Numbered from the stretch's first letter, positions 11,195 to 22,993 are shown. The stretch: 64,000 bases of DNA from Prionace glauca (GCA_037974335.1 CM075760.1:64983360-65047359); one strand, 5' to 3'. The notes: generated from the sequence alone by a model not told the origin. Program-made: numbers and translations.

Positions 11195-11582
11195 GAGGAC
11201 AAATACAATCCGGTCAATTATGGACCCATGTGACTACTCGCAAACATTGTTGCAGTGATGGAAGGTCGCTTCAACAGCACTTTCAAAGTGTAATTGCTCA
11301 GAAATAACCAGATCAGTGACTGCCAATTTGGATTCAGCCAGGTTCACTCAGCTCGTTATAGCCTTGGTTCAAAAATGGACAATAAATCTGAAATTCAAAT
11401 TTGAAGTGTTAGTGTCTTCATTACTAGGCAGCATTTGATCTAGTGTGGAATCAAGAAGCTCTCTCAAAATTGGAGTCAATGAATATCAGGGGAAAACTCT
11501 CCGCTCGTTTGGGCCACACTTAGCTCAAAGTCAGATGACTGTTGTGTTTGAAGGTCAGTCTTCCTAATTCAAGGAGCTCACA
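11195..11582 (+). mobile_element. Old LINE remnant (non-CR1 shark LINE), RT region
   Basis: The DNA follows the reverse-transcriptase segment of a LINE that I recall as common in sharks: 'tccggtcaattatggaccca' (NYxP), 'agtgatggaaggtcgcttca', 'gtgactgccaatttggattc' (QFGF), 'ccttggttcaaaaatggaca', 'ggcagcatttgatc' (AAFD), 'aggggaaaactctccgct'. Heavily mutated and non-coding. The clade assignment is from memory and uncertain. Confidence 0.55.
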
Positions 11583-11935
11583 GTATCAGCGCTTTGTTAC
11601 GAGAGAAGGCGAGTGTTAAGCTCATTGTGTTCGCACCGGCTCTCCAAACCAGTTCATAAGGTATTGGCCTTCTCATGCCTTTTCCCCGCACCACAGTACA
11701 CTGTTTCAAATAATCATGCAATGGCATCTTGAAGGCTTCGATTGAACCTGTCTCCCCCACATTTTCAGCCATGTAGTCCAGACCAAAAAACATTAATGTG
11801 TGTGAAAAATATTTCCTTCCTTTGCAAATCATTTTAGTCTTCTCTTTCGTTCTTGATAGTTTTATGTGGGACCAGCATCTATTTTGTACTCTTCTCGGGC
11901 CCCTCATGATTTTGTACATCTCCGTCAACTATTAA
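11583..11935 (-). mobile_element. Old LINE 3' remnant, antisense
   Basis: A minus-strand frame of 116 codons reads EMYKIMRG..., GRKYFSHTL..., SIEAFKMPLHDYL, a degraded form of the C-terminal tail seen in CR1/L2-like reverse transcriptases (ETYKMM..., RNFFTQRVV..., SLNIFKKRVD). A fossil fragment, not a host gene. Confidence 0.5.
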
Positions 11936-12184
11936 TGTACAAATTTTAAAAAAGTTTAAAAATCCTCAGGACTTTCTTTTTTTTACCTATCAGGAGCAGA
12001 AGAAAGGGAATGGGAGGGAGAAGATCTTGTTCCAGTGGTGATCGTGTTGGTACTTTGGAACCAGCAACATTTTAGGATGAGGGAAAAGCTCCTACTAAGT
12101 GCGTAGGAGCAGCCAGTGGCTAAATTAAAGAGTATTAATTCAATGATCAGTGAATTACTGCCAAGCTCTGAGCAAACTAGGATA

Positions 12185-12965
12185 GAATAAATAAGAACTA
12201 GGGGCAGGAGTAGACAATTCAGCCCCTCAAGTCAGTTCTGTAATTCAGTAAAACAGGCTGAACTCATCTCGGCCTCAATTCCACTTTCCTACCCCTTCTC
12301 CGTAACCCTGGAACCTACTACTAATTAAAAGCCTATCCATCTCCTCCTTAAATTTACTCAGTGTTCCCGCATCCAACTGCCATTGAATTCCACAGAGTTA
12401 TGACCTTTTGCGAGAAGTAGTTTATCTTCATCTCTGTTTTAAGTCTGCTAACCCCTATGATAAAACTATATCCTGTTGTTCTAGATTGCCCCACAGGGGT
12501 ATGCATCGACTGTGCACCTACTTTGTTAATACCTTTTATCATTATCTGTACGTCGATGGTATCTCTTATTTTTCTAAACTCCACAGAGTATAGGCCTAAA
12601 CTGCTCAATCTCCCTTGATAAGGGAGATTGAGCAAATAACGTACTATTTCCCAGAACCTTGAATAGTTGCAGCAACAGTTTCTTACTTTACATTCCATTC
12701 CTTTTGCGAGAAATTACAAAATTCTATTTGATTGCCTTATTACCAGTTTACTGAATTCATGCATGAGGATGCCGAAATCCTCCTGCACCGAAGCACTCTG
12801 AAGTCTCTCTCCATTAGATCATAAGCTGTTTTTTCTTTTTTCCAACCAAAATGGATAACATCACAACTATCTACATTGATCACCATCTGCTACATTTTGG
12901 GCCAGTCACCTAACCTTTCCATAACCTGTTGTTAATTTCTTAATTTCCTCTTTGCAATTTACTGT
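12185..12965 (-). mobile_element. Old CR1-like LINE, antisense
   Basis: Antisense CR1 tail and C-terminal RT region: 'aggggcaggagtagacaatt', 'tttcctaccccttctccgta', 'gaattccacagagtt', 'tataggcctaaactgctcaa', ending near 'cacctaacctttccataacc'. Strongly diverged. A perfect 14-bp stem palindrome lies inside at 12602-12633. The younger sense-strand CR1 that follows abuts its right end. Confidence 0.7.
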
Positions 12966-12973
12966 CCCACTTA

Positions 12974-14394
12974 AGGCGGGGAATTATAGGCCGGGTAGTT
13001 TAACGTCTGTGGTAGGTAAAATGTTAGAATCTGTCATTAAGGAGGAAATTGCGAGGCATCTTGAAGGGAATTGCTTGATAGGGCGGACGCAACACGGTTT
13101 CATTAAAGGGAAGTCGTGTCTGACAAATTTACTGGAGTTCTATGAGGATGTGTCTAGGGCAGTGGATGGAGGAGAGCCGGTGGATGTGGTCTTTCTGGAT
13201 TTTCAGAAGGCGTTTGACAAGGTACCTCACAAGAGGTTATTGCAGAAGGTCAGGGGACATGGAGGTGGGGGTAGGATGTTAGCGTGGATAGAGGATTGGT
13301 TGTCAAATAGGAGGCAGAGAGTGGGGGTCAATTGGTGCTATTCGGATTGGCAGTTGGTGACTAGTGGGGTGCCCCAGGGGTCGGTGCTGGGGCCTCAGCT
13401 ATTTACCATTTATATAGATGATCTTGTGGAGGGAACCGAGTGCAGGGTGTCGAAATTTGCTGATGACAACAAGATTGGGGGAAAGGCAGATTGTGCGGAG
13501 GGTGTGGAGAGTCTGCAGAAGGATCTAGATAGGCTGGGCAAATGGGCCAGGAAATGGCAAATGGAATTTAATGTTGGCAAGTGTGAGGTGGTCCACTTTG
13601 GTAGGAAGAATGGTAGGAAGTACTATTACTTACGTGGCGAAAAACTGCAGCAGGCAACGGTGAGAGGGACCTCGGGGTCCTTGTGCATGAGTCGCAAAAA
13701 CCCACCTTGCAGGTGCAGCAGGTGGTCAGGAAGGCGAATGGGATGCTGGCCTTCATAGCGAGGGGGATTGAATATAAAAGTAAAGAGGTCTTGCTGCAGC
13801 TGTATAGGGCATTTGTGAGGCCGCAGCTGGAGTACTGTGTGCAGTTTTGGGCGCCGCACCTGCGCAAGGATATTTTGGCCCTGGATGGAGTGCAGAGGAG
13901 GTTTACTAGGCTGATACCGGAGTTGAGGGGATTGAGCTATGAGGAGAGGCTGAATAAACTAGGCTTGTACTCGTTAGAGTTTAGAAGAATGAGGGGAGAT
14001 CTCATTGAGACGTATAAGATGATGAATGGGATGGATAGGATAGAGGTGGAGAGACTCTTCCCGCTCAAAAAAGACAGTAGGACTAGGGGGCACAGCCTCA
14101 AGATAAAGGGGAGGCGGTTTAGAACGGAGTTGAGGAGGAACTTCTTCACTCAAAGGGTCGTGAATCTCTGGAATTCTCTGCCCGTTGAAGTGGTGGAGGT
14201 TGCCTCGCTAAATATTTTTAAGAAGCGGGTTGATGGGTTCTTGATAAGAGAGGGGATTAAGGGTTATGGGGAGAGGGCAGGAAGGTGGAACTGAGCTATG
14301 ACAGATCAGCCATGATCTTATTGAATGGCGGGGCAGGCTCGAAGGGCTAGATGGCCTACTCCTGCTCCTATTTCTTATGTTCTTATGTTCTTAT
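12974..14394 (+). mobile_element. CR1-clade LINE, 5'-truncated, recent
   Basis: Non-LTR retrotransposon copy starting inside the reverse transcriptase (AGNYRPGSL) and running to the 3' end with TTCTTATG repeats, the CR1-type tail. RT motifs visible: [27 protein letters not shown], and KFADDNK, where the catalytic box is usually FADDTK. A single-base loss near 13661, relative to the other copies, shifts the frame after KLQQAT. The second frame continues VHESQKP... to YGERAGRW at 14294. It cannot encode a full protein: the endonuclease and 5' half are absent. Very similar to the copies at 18.1, 25.3, 39.2, 46.7 and 52.8 kb. Confidence 0.92.
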
Positions 14395-14984
14395 TTCATG
14401 TCTCCTTTGCTCGCTTCATTTAAGTTTGGGCTGGCACATTCTAGATGCCTTCATGCCTTTCATTGTTTTGTGCTCCTGATGTCTACCACATGCCTCCCTT
14501 TTACTCGGATTGCAGTGTGGTATATTCTTCCATCTACAGGGTTCACTCTATTCTTTTGGAACATGTTAATCCTGCAATCTTCCTGTTTCCACTATGAACA
14601 AATCAACAACAGGATGTAAAGCATACTTGGTGCTTTGGAAAACCAGCGAGGTTTGCTGACCACTCTCCTGCGACGATAAGTGGTGAGTCTGGTTTGTCTG
14701 AACTTGAAGTAAATGCACAATAGCTAAGATTGCTGTCGACACAGGCAATAACGTAATACACTGTGCAGACAAGGAAGAAAAAAGCTGAGGGGCTTCATAA
14801 CATGAAAAGACAGTGATAGATGAGCTATTACTTTTGAAATCGCTCAATTCGTAAGGGGCACCTTGTGTTTGAAAGGACGGGAGCACACTGGGTTTGCACA
14901 GCGAATCAATCATGGCACAACGGTATTGAATGATTGGTAACTCTCCTCTGTTAACTGAACAACCACAATCCGATGACGAGTGTA
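14395..14984. other. Intergenic, nothing recognised
   Basis: No gene or repeat that I can name between the CR1 tail and the next LINE fragment. Confidence 0.4.
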
Positions 14985-15245
14985 TTTCCAACAACAAAGT
15001 TTTTGACACCAACACGAAAAGTAATCCATCCATATACATCAGCATTCATTGCCTCCACATTAGACTCACAGTGGCTGCAGTGTGCAGCATCTGCAATTTT
15101 CACTGCAGCCATCTGAAAAAGTCCCCATGGACAGCACCATTCAACTTTCTGTCTTCTGTATTTTCGAAGGACAAGAGTAGCAGATGTATGGGACCTCCAT
15201 CGCCTGCAGGTTACTGTCCACATCACACAGCATCTTATATCACAA
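14985..15245 (+). mobile_element. Old LINE remnant (non-CR1 shark LINE), C-terminal part
   Basis: A plus-strand frame reads SIHCLHIRLTVAAVCSICN...CSHLKKSP, which follows the C-terminal 'SLHHRRTVAAVCTMYKMHCS' stretch that I know from a widespread elasmobranch LINE. Probably the same family as 11195-11582 and 37285-37535. Fragmentary. Confidence 0.5.
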
Positions 15246-17172
15246 CAATGTATCTCTTAATCTATTGTTGCTGAGTGAACATCCTGTAATTTATTTCTTC
15301 ACATTTGTGTGTGTGTGTGTGTGTGTGTGTATCTATAAGTCATGGTCTGCAAACGTTCAAGAAAACAGCTCACTGTCACATTCAAAAATGGCAATTAGGG
15401 ATAGACAATAAATTCTGCCCCGCTCAGCGAAACCCACATCACATGAAATAATATACATTTCGGCACATATCTTCTTCAACAATGATTATCTTGCATTAAG
15501 TGGTGTCTGCGATGTCTCTTTCAATAGGGCAAGTTGAGTCTGTGGACTGTTATCACTTTCGAAATGTAAAATTACAAGGCGCCGTTTCCCCATTAGAAAT
15601 CCATGTTGGACCCCCTTCCCAAATTATTAGGTTTGCTCATGGTATTGACTTTCTACTTTGCAGCAGACCAGATATCTGTGCTCCTGAATGCTCCCTGTGA
15701 TCCTATTTTCTGAAAGTGTAAGTCGATGTATTATGTGATATTTGAAGGCCTTTTACAAATGTTGATAAAATGCATCTATATTACCATTTACTTTAATGCA
15801 TGCAACGGTCACAAAATATCAATGAATTCGCTCAAAAATGTTTCCCATTTCAAGTCGCGTTGCTTATTAAAACACCATATCTGTGTTTTCTATCTTGCCA
15901 CATTTTTTCATTGATGAATGACTTTCTCTAGTTTCTCCCTCGAGAATGATAAACAGATCAATAGCCACTGGCCATCTTGCATATGTTGTATTTTTGCATA
16001 GAGGCATAACGTGTGTAAACAATATATTCTCCACACTGCACTTTTTCATGCCGATTTATTAAATATATTCAGCACTGCCTGTTCTGTCGCTTGGCTCGAT
16101 GACTATAAAATACACAGATGAAACCCGCTTGGCTCAGATCTCTGATCACTTCAAGTTTCATTTTTTACTTTATTGCATTTGTGCTTTAAGTTGTTTCATT
16201 TGATATTTTTTCTTCTATATTTTCATATCATGTGAATATGGTTTGTTCCCATAACAAATAAACACGCCACATATATGTATTCCTAAAGTTCTGCTGTTGC
16301 TTTTTGTGTTTTTATCTGATCAACGTCTTAGAGAACAATCTCCATCAATGACTTTGGTGTTTCAAAATACTTCCTGTTCATTTTGCTACTCTTTTACTTC
16401 GGAATCCTCTTTACCCTGACTTGAATACATGTTCCTGCTTCTCATGTCACTTCGACTGCGCATAGATGTGTTATGTTGTGTTCAAAAGTAGCACTTTGTG
16501 CATTAAGTCATATGTGAATGTGTAGTAGACGATCATTTACAGTCAGTCATGTAACTGTCCAGTGCAGTTCATGATCTTGTGCTTCTAACAGCAACTATAG
16601 TGTTAAAGAACGAAAGCAGGAAATGCAATTAGATAGCATGGAGATCTATAGTTAATTTGAATAGTCGATTGCCAGGGCTACAATGACAAATCATGTAACT
16701 CCGGAGGCGATGGAAACGAATTAAATGCATTCAATAACAAAAGTCATGCCTTATGGTGCAGAAATGAAGAGTTGCATATCTAAGTATGCTAACACCACTC
16801 TTCGACGAGTAAAACTGGTTTAATTGACATCAAAAATACATGCCGATCCAGGAGGAGTTATTATTTGCCTGTCACATGTCTCGAAAATTCCTATCTTTAT
16901 AGAGAAGAAAATAAATGCTCTATTAATGATCAGCAGCTAGTTCTTGGGGAAGATTCAGCAATTGTAGGTAAAGCAAAAAAACCTACTCAAGGTGATAGAT
17001 CGCAAAATTGAAAGCATAAAAACGGAAGAGATAGAAAAAAAACCGCTTGGATATCAGACACACCACTGGCATATTCTACTAAATGTCCAGAAGGGTGCAT
17101 CATGTTACATGGAGTCAATAAATTTGAAAGAAGTCATAGGAAGAACAGAAAAGGTATTTTCCCGGAAAATGA
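15246..17172. other. Intergenic, AT-rich, with a (GT)n run
   Basis: About 1.9 kb without recognisable coding sequence. A (GT)n microsatellite of about 12-13 units lies at 15306-15331. Short ORFs have no family resemblance. Confidence 0.5.
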
Positions 17173-17535
17173 GACAACAATCGTTTCTGATTGACAATAT
17201 ATCGTTACAAAAAATAGGGACATCTGACGTTGGGATGCAATTGACGGTCAACACTGGAATAATCACGCCACATTCTGAATTACTTAAGAACATAAGAACA
17301 TAAGAATATAAGAAATAGGAGCAGGAGTAGGCCATCTGGCCCTTCGAGCCTGCCCCGCCATTCAATAAGATCATGCTCGAAGGGCCAGATGGCATACTCC
17401 TGCTCCTATTTCTTATGTTCTTAAGTAATTCAGAATGTGGCGTGATTATTCCAGTGTTGACCGTCAATTGCATCCCAACGTCAGATGTCCCTATTTTTTG
17501 TAACGATATATTGTCAATCAGAAACGATTGTTGTC
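17173..17535. repeat. Long near-perfect palindrome around a CR1 tail
   Basis: Left arm 17173-17349 and right arm 17375-17535 are reverse complements, apart from two extra 8-bp tail units in the left arm and one base (ggcc against tgcc). The spacer is 25 nt (17350-17374). The centre is the CR1 3' tail (about 17285-17424). The outer ~110 bp of each arm is unique flanking DNA, so the target sequence itself was inverted and duplicated, not only the element. Either a real fold-back event or an assembly/read artefact. Confidence 0.9.
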
Positions 17536-17911
17536 AGCAATGGAACTGAATTTGACGTTTCCAGTCTGTATATTGCAGAAGATTGCAGCTGCTAATGGAA
17601 GACAGAAGAAAAGACAGCACATGGTTAAGGGGATAGATCTGACTGACATTTGGAGGATTATAATACGAATCGCATATGTTCTCCTGGCAGAAGGGAAGGT
17701 GCAACGATGGTATAGAGTCCATTTCACAAAATATAATTGGACTAGCTGAGGTAAAAATCTGCAAGTTTTCCCGAATAAGGGAGTTGGATGACCTCAAAGT
17801 GGGAAATCCAAAAGTAATCTCGTGAAATCAATATTTAATTGAGCTCTCTATCCATTAGGAACGCGATATGGCAACAAAGAGGAACTCTTCAAAATTGATG
17901 CTGATCATTCA
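17536..17911. other. Intergenic, nothing recognised
   Basis: Unique-looking sequence right of the palindrome. It is not mirrored on the left side, which sets the limit of the inverted repeat. Confidence 0.45.
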
Positions 17912-18142
17912 AAGAACAAAGAACAAAAACAGCCCGGGAAACAGGCCTTTCGGCCCACCGAGCCCGCGCCGCCACTTTAACATTACCATTCCCCCCCCCC
18001 CCCCCCCCCCTCCACCCTTATCCATTGTTTATGGCCATCCACGTTGAGGGAAACTAATTTAGGGACAATTTATTACCTCCAATCAGCCTAATCTTTGGGG
18101 TGTGGGAGGAAACCGAAGCACCCGGAGAAAACCCACACAAAC
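17912..18142 (-). mobile_element. SINE, antisense, split by CR1
   Basis: Antisense SINE of the second tail type ('aacaggcctttcggcccacc', 'gagcccgcgccgcc', poly-C at about 17990-18010, 'gtgtgggaggaaaccgaagc'). It stops inside the conserved core at 18142, exactly where a CR1 tail starts, so the CR1 inserted into or beside this SINE. Confidence 0.8.
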
Positions 18143-20085
18143 ATAAGAACATAAGAACATAAGAAATAGGAGCAGGAGTAGGCCATCTGGCCCCTCGAGC
18201 CTGCCCCGCCATTCAATAAGATCATGGCTGATCTGTCATGACTCAGCTCCACCTTCCCGCCCTCTCCCCATAACCCTTAATCCCTTCTCTTATCAAAAAC
18301 CCATCAACCCGTTTCTTAAAAATATTTAGCGAGGCAGCCTCCACCACTTCAACGGGCAGAGAATTCCAGAGATTCACCACCCTTTGAGTGAAGAAGTTCC
18401 TCCTCAACTCTGTTCTAAACCGCCCCCCCTTTATCATGAGGCTGTGCCCCCTAGTCCTACTGTCTTTTTTGAGCGGGAACAGTCTCTCCACCTCTATCCT
18501 ATCCATCCCATTCATCATCTTATACGTCTCAATGAGATCTCCCCTCATTCTTCTAAACTCTAACGAGTACAAGCCTAGTTTATTCAGCCTCTCCTCATAG
18601 CTCAATCCCCTCAACTCCGGTATCAGCCGAGTAAACCTCCTCTGCACTCCCTCCAGGGCCAAAATATCCTTGCGCAGGTGCGGCGCCCAAAACTGCACAC
18701 AGTACTCCAGCTGCGGCCTCACCAATGCCCTATACAGCTGCAGCAAGACCTCCCTACTTTTATATTCAATCCCCCTCGCTATGAAGGCCAGCATCCCATT
18801 CGCCTTCCTGACCACCTGCTGCACCTGCAAGCTGGGTTTTTGCGACTCATGCACAAGGACCCCGAGGTCCCTCTGCACCGTCGCCTGCTGCAGTTTTTCG
18901 CCCCGTAAGTAATAGTCCTTCCAACCATTCCTCCTACCAAAGTGGACCACCTCACACTTGCCAACATTAAATTCCATTTGCCATTTCCTGTCCCGTTCGC
19001 CCAGCCTATCTAGATCCTTCTGCAGACTCTCCACACCCTCCGCACAATTTGCCTTTCCCCCAATCTTGGTGTCATCAGCAAATTTCGACACCCTGCACTC
19101 GGTTCCCTCCTCCAGATCATCTATATAAATGGTAAATAGCTGAGGCCCCAGCACCGACCCCTGGGGCACCCCACTAGTCACCAACCGCCAATCCGAATAG
19201 CATCCATTGACCCCCACTCTCTGCCTCCTATTTGACAACCAATCCTCTATCCACGCTACACCCTACCCCCAACTCCATGTCCCCTGACCTTCTGCAATAA
19301 CCTCTTGTGAGGTACCTTGTCAAACGCCTTCTGAAAATCCAGAAAGACCACATCCACCGGCTCTCCTCCATCCACTGCCCTAGACACATCCTCATAGAAC
19401 TCCAGTAAATTTGTCAGACACGACTTCCCTTTAATGAAACCGTGTTGCGTCCGCCCTATCAAGCAATTCCTCTCAAGATGCCTCGCAATTTCCTCCTTAA
19501 TGACGGATTCTAACATTTTACCTACCACAGACGTTAAACTAACCGGCCTATAATTCCCCGCCTTTTGCCTGGCACCCTTCTTAAACAACGGCGTAACATT
19601 AGCCGTTTTCCAATCTTCCGGCACTTCCCCGGAATCCAGCGACATCTGGAAAATAACCACTAAGGCATCCACTATCACCTCCGCCATTTCTTTCAGAACC
19701 CTCGGATGCATTCCATCCGGTCCTGGGGACTTGTCCACAATCAGCTCCTCCAGTCTGTCGAGCACCACCTCTCTAGTAACAGTAATGTCATTAAGACCCT
19801 CCATTCCTACCACCTTTCCATCGCTAACACCCGGCAAATTATTCACGTCCTCCTCCGTGAAGACAGAAACAAAAAAGTTATTCAAGATCTTAGCCATATC
19901 CCCATCCCCTACCACTAGCTCCCCTTTCTCATCCTCTAAAGGACCAACGTTCACCCTTGCCAGCCTCTTCCTTTTTACATATTTATAAAAACTCTTGCTA
20001 TCCTTTTTTATATTAAGTGCTAGCCCAGCCTCATAGCTTCTCCTACCCTCCTTTATCAATTTCTTTGTCAATCTTCTCTCAGAGT
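18143..20085 (-). mobile_element. CR1-clade LINE, longest copy, 5'-truncated
   Basis: The most complete CR1 copy here. Minus frames 20071-19256 and 19238-18243 carry, in order, a region before the RT (KSFYKYVKRKR...), RT with [46 protein letters not shown] and the catalytic SKFADDTK, then the thumb and C-terminal domain ending YGERAGRW. The frame is interrupted once near 19240-19256. The 3' tail (plus strand 18143-18170) is the TTCTTATG repeat. The endonuclease domain is missing, so the copy is not autonomous. It differs little from the other young copies, suggesting recent mobilisation. Confidence 0.93.
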
Positions 20086-20134
20086 TGCTGATGAAAAGAT
20101 CAAAGTGAGTGTCTGTGATTCTTACCTCCCCGTT

Positions 20135-20455
20135 ATGGGACTATTCTCCTTGGAAAGGCGGAGATTGAGAGGGGTCATGATAGAAGTATATAAGATAATG
20201 AAGGGAATGGATAGAGTTAATAGTGAGAGACTGCTCCCTAGACTGGATACGAACACGAGAGGTCATCATTTAAGGGTTAGGGGGGAGAGGTATAATTTGG
20301 AGGTGAGAAGAAGGTTCTTTACGCAGAGAGTTGTGGGGGTCTGGAACGCGCTACCGAGTAGGGTGGTGGAGGCAGGAACGTTGGACTCGTTTAAGATGCA
20401 GTTAGATAGGCACATGAGTGAAACGAGAATGGAGGGATATGGTAGGGGATATTAA
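20135..20455 (+). mobile_element. CR1-like fragment, different subfamily
   Basis: The plus frame reads LFSLERRRLRGVMIEVYKIMKGMDR, RRRFFTQRVVGVWNALP, DSFKMQLDRHMS. This is a CR1 RT C-terminal segment distinct from the main subfamily. It lies head-to-head with the CR1 ending at 20085. Confidence 0.8.
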
Positions 20456-20649
20456 ATAGGGTTAAACCTCGGGAGACACCGGAAAGGCAGGCAGTAAGAC
20501 TAATATTTTTAACTTTATTCCACAGGTGGAGGTCCACCTCGTGTCAAACGAGGGGCATTCACACGGCGGGTCATGCGTGAGCTGCTCTTGGAAGTTCCAG
20601 GAGTGGCCTAGTACTTCATGTCGGTGTGTGTGCTTGATCCTGGACCGGT

Positions 20650-20965
20650 AGACGGGCGCCGCAACAGCTCAGTGACTAGCACTGCTGGCTGTACAGGCAC
20701 ATGGATTTGGGCCTGTGTCTGTGGGAGTTTGCGCATTCTCCCTGTGGTTGCGTGGGTTTCCTCCGGGCGCTCCGGTTTCCTCCCACACCCCAAAAATGTG
20801 CTCTCAGGCTAATCGGTTTTTACCAAATTGACACTATTTCTTCCCTGAATCTGACTGAGTAGGGTTCCATTCATAGATATGCAGGGTAGAATAGGTGTAG
20901 GGTGATGTGGCGGCGCGGGCTCGTTGGGCCGAAGGGCCTGTTTCCCGTGCTGGGTTGTTCTTTGT
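20650..20965 (+). mobile_element. tRNA-derived SINE, second tail type
   Basis: Diverged head, then the core 'ctgtgggagtttgcgcattc' and 'cctccgggcgctccggtttc', ending 'gttgggccgaagggcctgtt'. Same tail type as the antisense copies at 17912 and 42715. Confidence 0.75.
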
Positions 20966-21189
20966 TGTTTATGGTGATGATATTTCATGTCATGGCCGGG
21001 CTTTCACATGTGGATTTCTTCAAAACAATATTCATGGACAAGGATGTAAATATCTCCCAGAGAAAGTGATTCATCCCATCTACACATTCCAGACTTTCAC
21101 TAGAATGTAGATGGACATCAGATTGATATATTCCATTCAACACACCCACGGAGAGTTATTCCAATTCCTTTATTGTCCTGTTTTGATGT

Positions 21190-21690
21190 ATTTCTTCTAA
21201 TTAATCACAGGAGGCCAAGGAACAGGTTTCACTAGTTTATGCATGATTCAAACCTGGGGGGAAAACAACCCCTCCAGAGATCCAAGAGCACCCTCCAGAG
21301 ATCCAGCTCTCACAGCTCAAAGTCACAGCTCTGACACAGCTCTCTGACACAGTAATCACAGAGACAACATTCTAATACAACTCTCAGCTCCAAGTCACAG
21401 ATACAGACAGCTTACACAATTATTCAATACGCAGAATACTGGTTTAAAATTCCAGTTGTATCCACAGAGTTACCTTATGAAACCTTCACTCAAAAGCTTG
21501 TGAGAAAATGGTCTGTTTTTCTAGAAAGTAAACAACGTTGCTGCCAAGTTCTGCTGATGTCAGCACCTTGAGGTATCAGCATTTGACCAGGCTGTGATTT
21601 AACTCTAATGAAGTGGGGGGATTAAATCTAACCCCCCCATTTACCAAATCCATTAATTCACTCATACAGTCCAACCCTAATGCAGAAATT
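21190..21690. other. About 500-bp segment absent from the inverted paralogue
   Basis: Present in the left arm but missing at the matching place in the right arm (about 30180). It has tandem 'ctccagagatcca' repeats. No family recognised; either an insertion here or a deletion in the other copy. Confidence 0.6.
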
Positions 21691-21769
21691 AAACATTCCC
21701 ATTTGATTTCAGGTATTAACATATTCTGTTAGTTTGTTCTTTATTGTCAATGTCAGGCTTGGATTATTC

Positions 21770-22060
21770 TCCTTGGAGCAAAAGGAGGTTGAGGGAAGAT
21801 TTGATAGAGATGGACAAGATTCTAACAGGTTTAGATAAGGTGGACAAAGAAAAGTTGTTCCCATTCGCTGATGGGACAAGGATGACGGGGACACAGATTT
21901 AAAGTTTTGGGAGAGAGATACAAGAAGGGGATGTGAGGAAGAATAATTTGATGTAGTGAATGGTAATGACCTGGAACTCACTGCCTATGAGGGAGGAGGA
22001 AATGGAGACACTAAACAATTACAAAGGAAATTGGATGGGTATTTGGGGGGTTTCAAACAG
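21770..22060 (+). mobile_element. Old CR1-like fragment in zinc-finger 3' UTR
   Basis: 'ggattattctccttggagca' and the following AGGTTGAGGGAAGATTTGA, then 'ggtttagataaggtggacaa', follow the CR1 C-terminal region. Its counterpart sits at 29830-30110 on the opposite strand, so it predates the duplication. Confidence 0.7.
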
Positions 22061-22291
22061 AAATGCTGACTAAATATCTCTGATCTTCCTCACACCCTGT
22101 CACCTTGTGAAATCTGAAACCAGGTATTTGCAACAAGACTCAGAGCATCAGCCCACTGGAGGCAAAATTGTGTGATCAGCCAGTCCAGCAGAAAGAAACC
22201 CTCCCCATTGACCAGCTGTGAGAATGAACAAAATGCAGTCCTGGATGTAACTGAGAGCAGAAACAGTAACAGCAGAATCCAATCCCTGTAA

Positions 22292-22993
22292 TCACTTGTG
22301 AACTCGCTGGTGTCTCAGCAGGCTGGATAACTGAGTGAATCCTTTCTCACACTGAGAGCAGGTGAAGGGTCTCTCCCCAGTGTGAACTCGCTGGTGTGTC
22401 TGCAGTTCGGATAATCGAGTGAACCCCTTCCCACACACAGTGCAGGTGAACGGCCTTTCTCCAGTGTGAACTCGTTGGTGTGTCAGCAGGGTGGTTGAAT
22501 CACAGAATCCCTTCCCACACTGAGAGCAGATGAATGGCCTCTCCCCAGTATGACCTCGCTGGTGTCTCAGCAGGCTGAATGAAACTCTGAATCCCTTCCC
22601 ACACACAGAGCAGGTGAACGGTCTCTCCCCTGTGTGAACTCGCTGGTGTGCCTGCAGGCCAGATAACTGAGTGTATCCCTTCCCACATACAGTGCAGGTG
22701 AATGGCCTCTCCCCAGTGTGAATGCGCTGGTGTGCCTGTAGGGTGGATGCATGAGCGAATGTCTTCCCACATTGAGAGCAGGTGAACGGCCTCTCCCCAG
22801 TGTGAACTCGTTGGTGTCTCTGCAGAATGCATGCAATACTGAATCCAATGCCACACTGAGGGCAGGTGAATGGCCTCTCTCCAGTGTGAATGCGTCGATG
22901 AGCTTCGAGATATGAAGGGGATCTGTATCTCTTCCCACAGTCCCCACATTTCCACGGTTTCTCCATGGTGCAGATGTCCTTGTGACTTTTCAT
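22292..22993 (-). CDS. C2H2 zinc-finger protein, 8 fingers
   Basis: Predicted nuclear DNA-binding protein, 233 residues from the ATG at 22993, or 224 from the inner ATG at 22966 (MEKPWKC), which is the start shared with the paralogue at 28909. Eight fingers of the form CxxCx12Hx3H follow without a break, joined by TGERPF linkers. The first is [10 protein letters not shown]..., the last [17 protein letters not shown]. No KRAB, SCAN or BTB domain is visible. The sequence just upstream resembles a ninth, N-terminal finger, but it is out of frame. Head-to-head partner of the gene at 28909, with a shared promoter near 26.6 kb. Its intron (about 23.7-26.4 kb) has been filled by an old CR1 with nested insertions. 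Likely targets are unknown. Confidence 0.88.
   Translation of the reverse strand: MKSHKDICTMEKPWKCGDCGKRYRSPSYLEAHRRIHTGERPFTCPQCGIGFSIACILQRHQRVHTGERPFTCSQCGKTFAHASTLQAHQRIHTGERPFTCTVCGKGYTQLSGLQAHQRVHTGERPFTCSVCGKGFRVSFSLLRHQRGHTGERPFICSQCGKGFCDSTTLLTHQRVHTGERPFTCTVCGKGFTRLSELQTHQRVHTGERPFTCSQCEKGFTQLSSLLRHQRVHK

Noticed and set aside
13568-13867. Cys-rich ORFs antisense to CR1 (also at 18670, 53255)
   Set aside because: They recur wherever the CR1 reverse-transcriptase region occurs and are shadows of it.
21190-21690. Possible solo LTR
   Set aside because: No convincing terminal TG/CA with target duplication, primer site or family match was seen; kept as an unnamed presence/absence segment.
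22500-22955. Tryptophan-rich ORF overlapping the zinc-finger exon (also at 28920, 29355)
   Set aside because: Alternate-frame reading of tandem zinc fingers.
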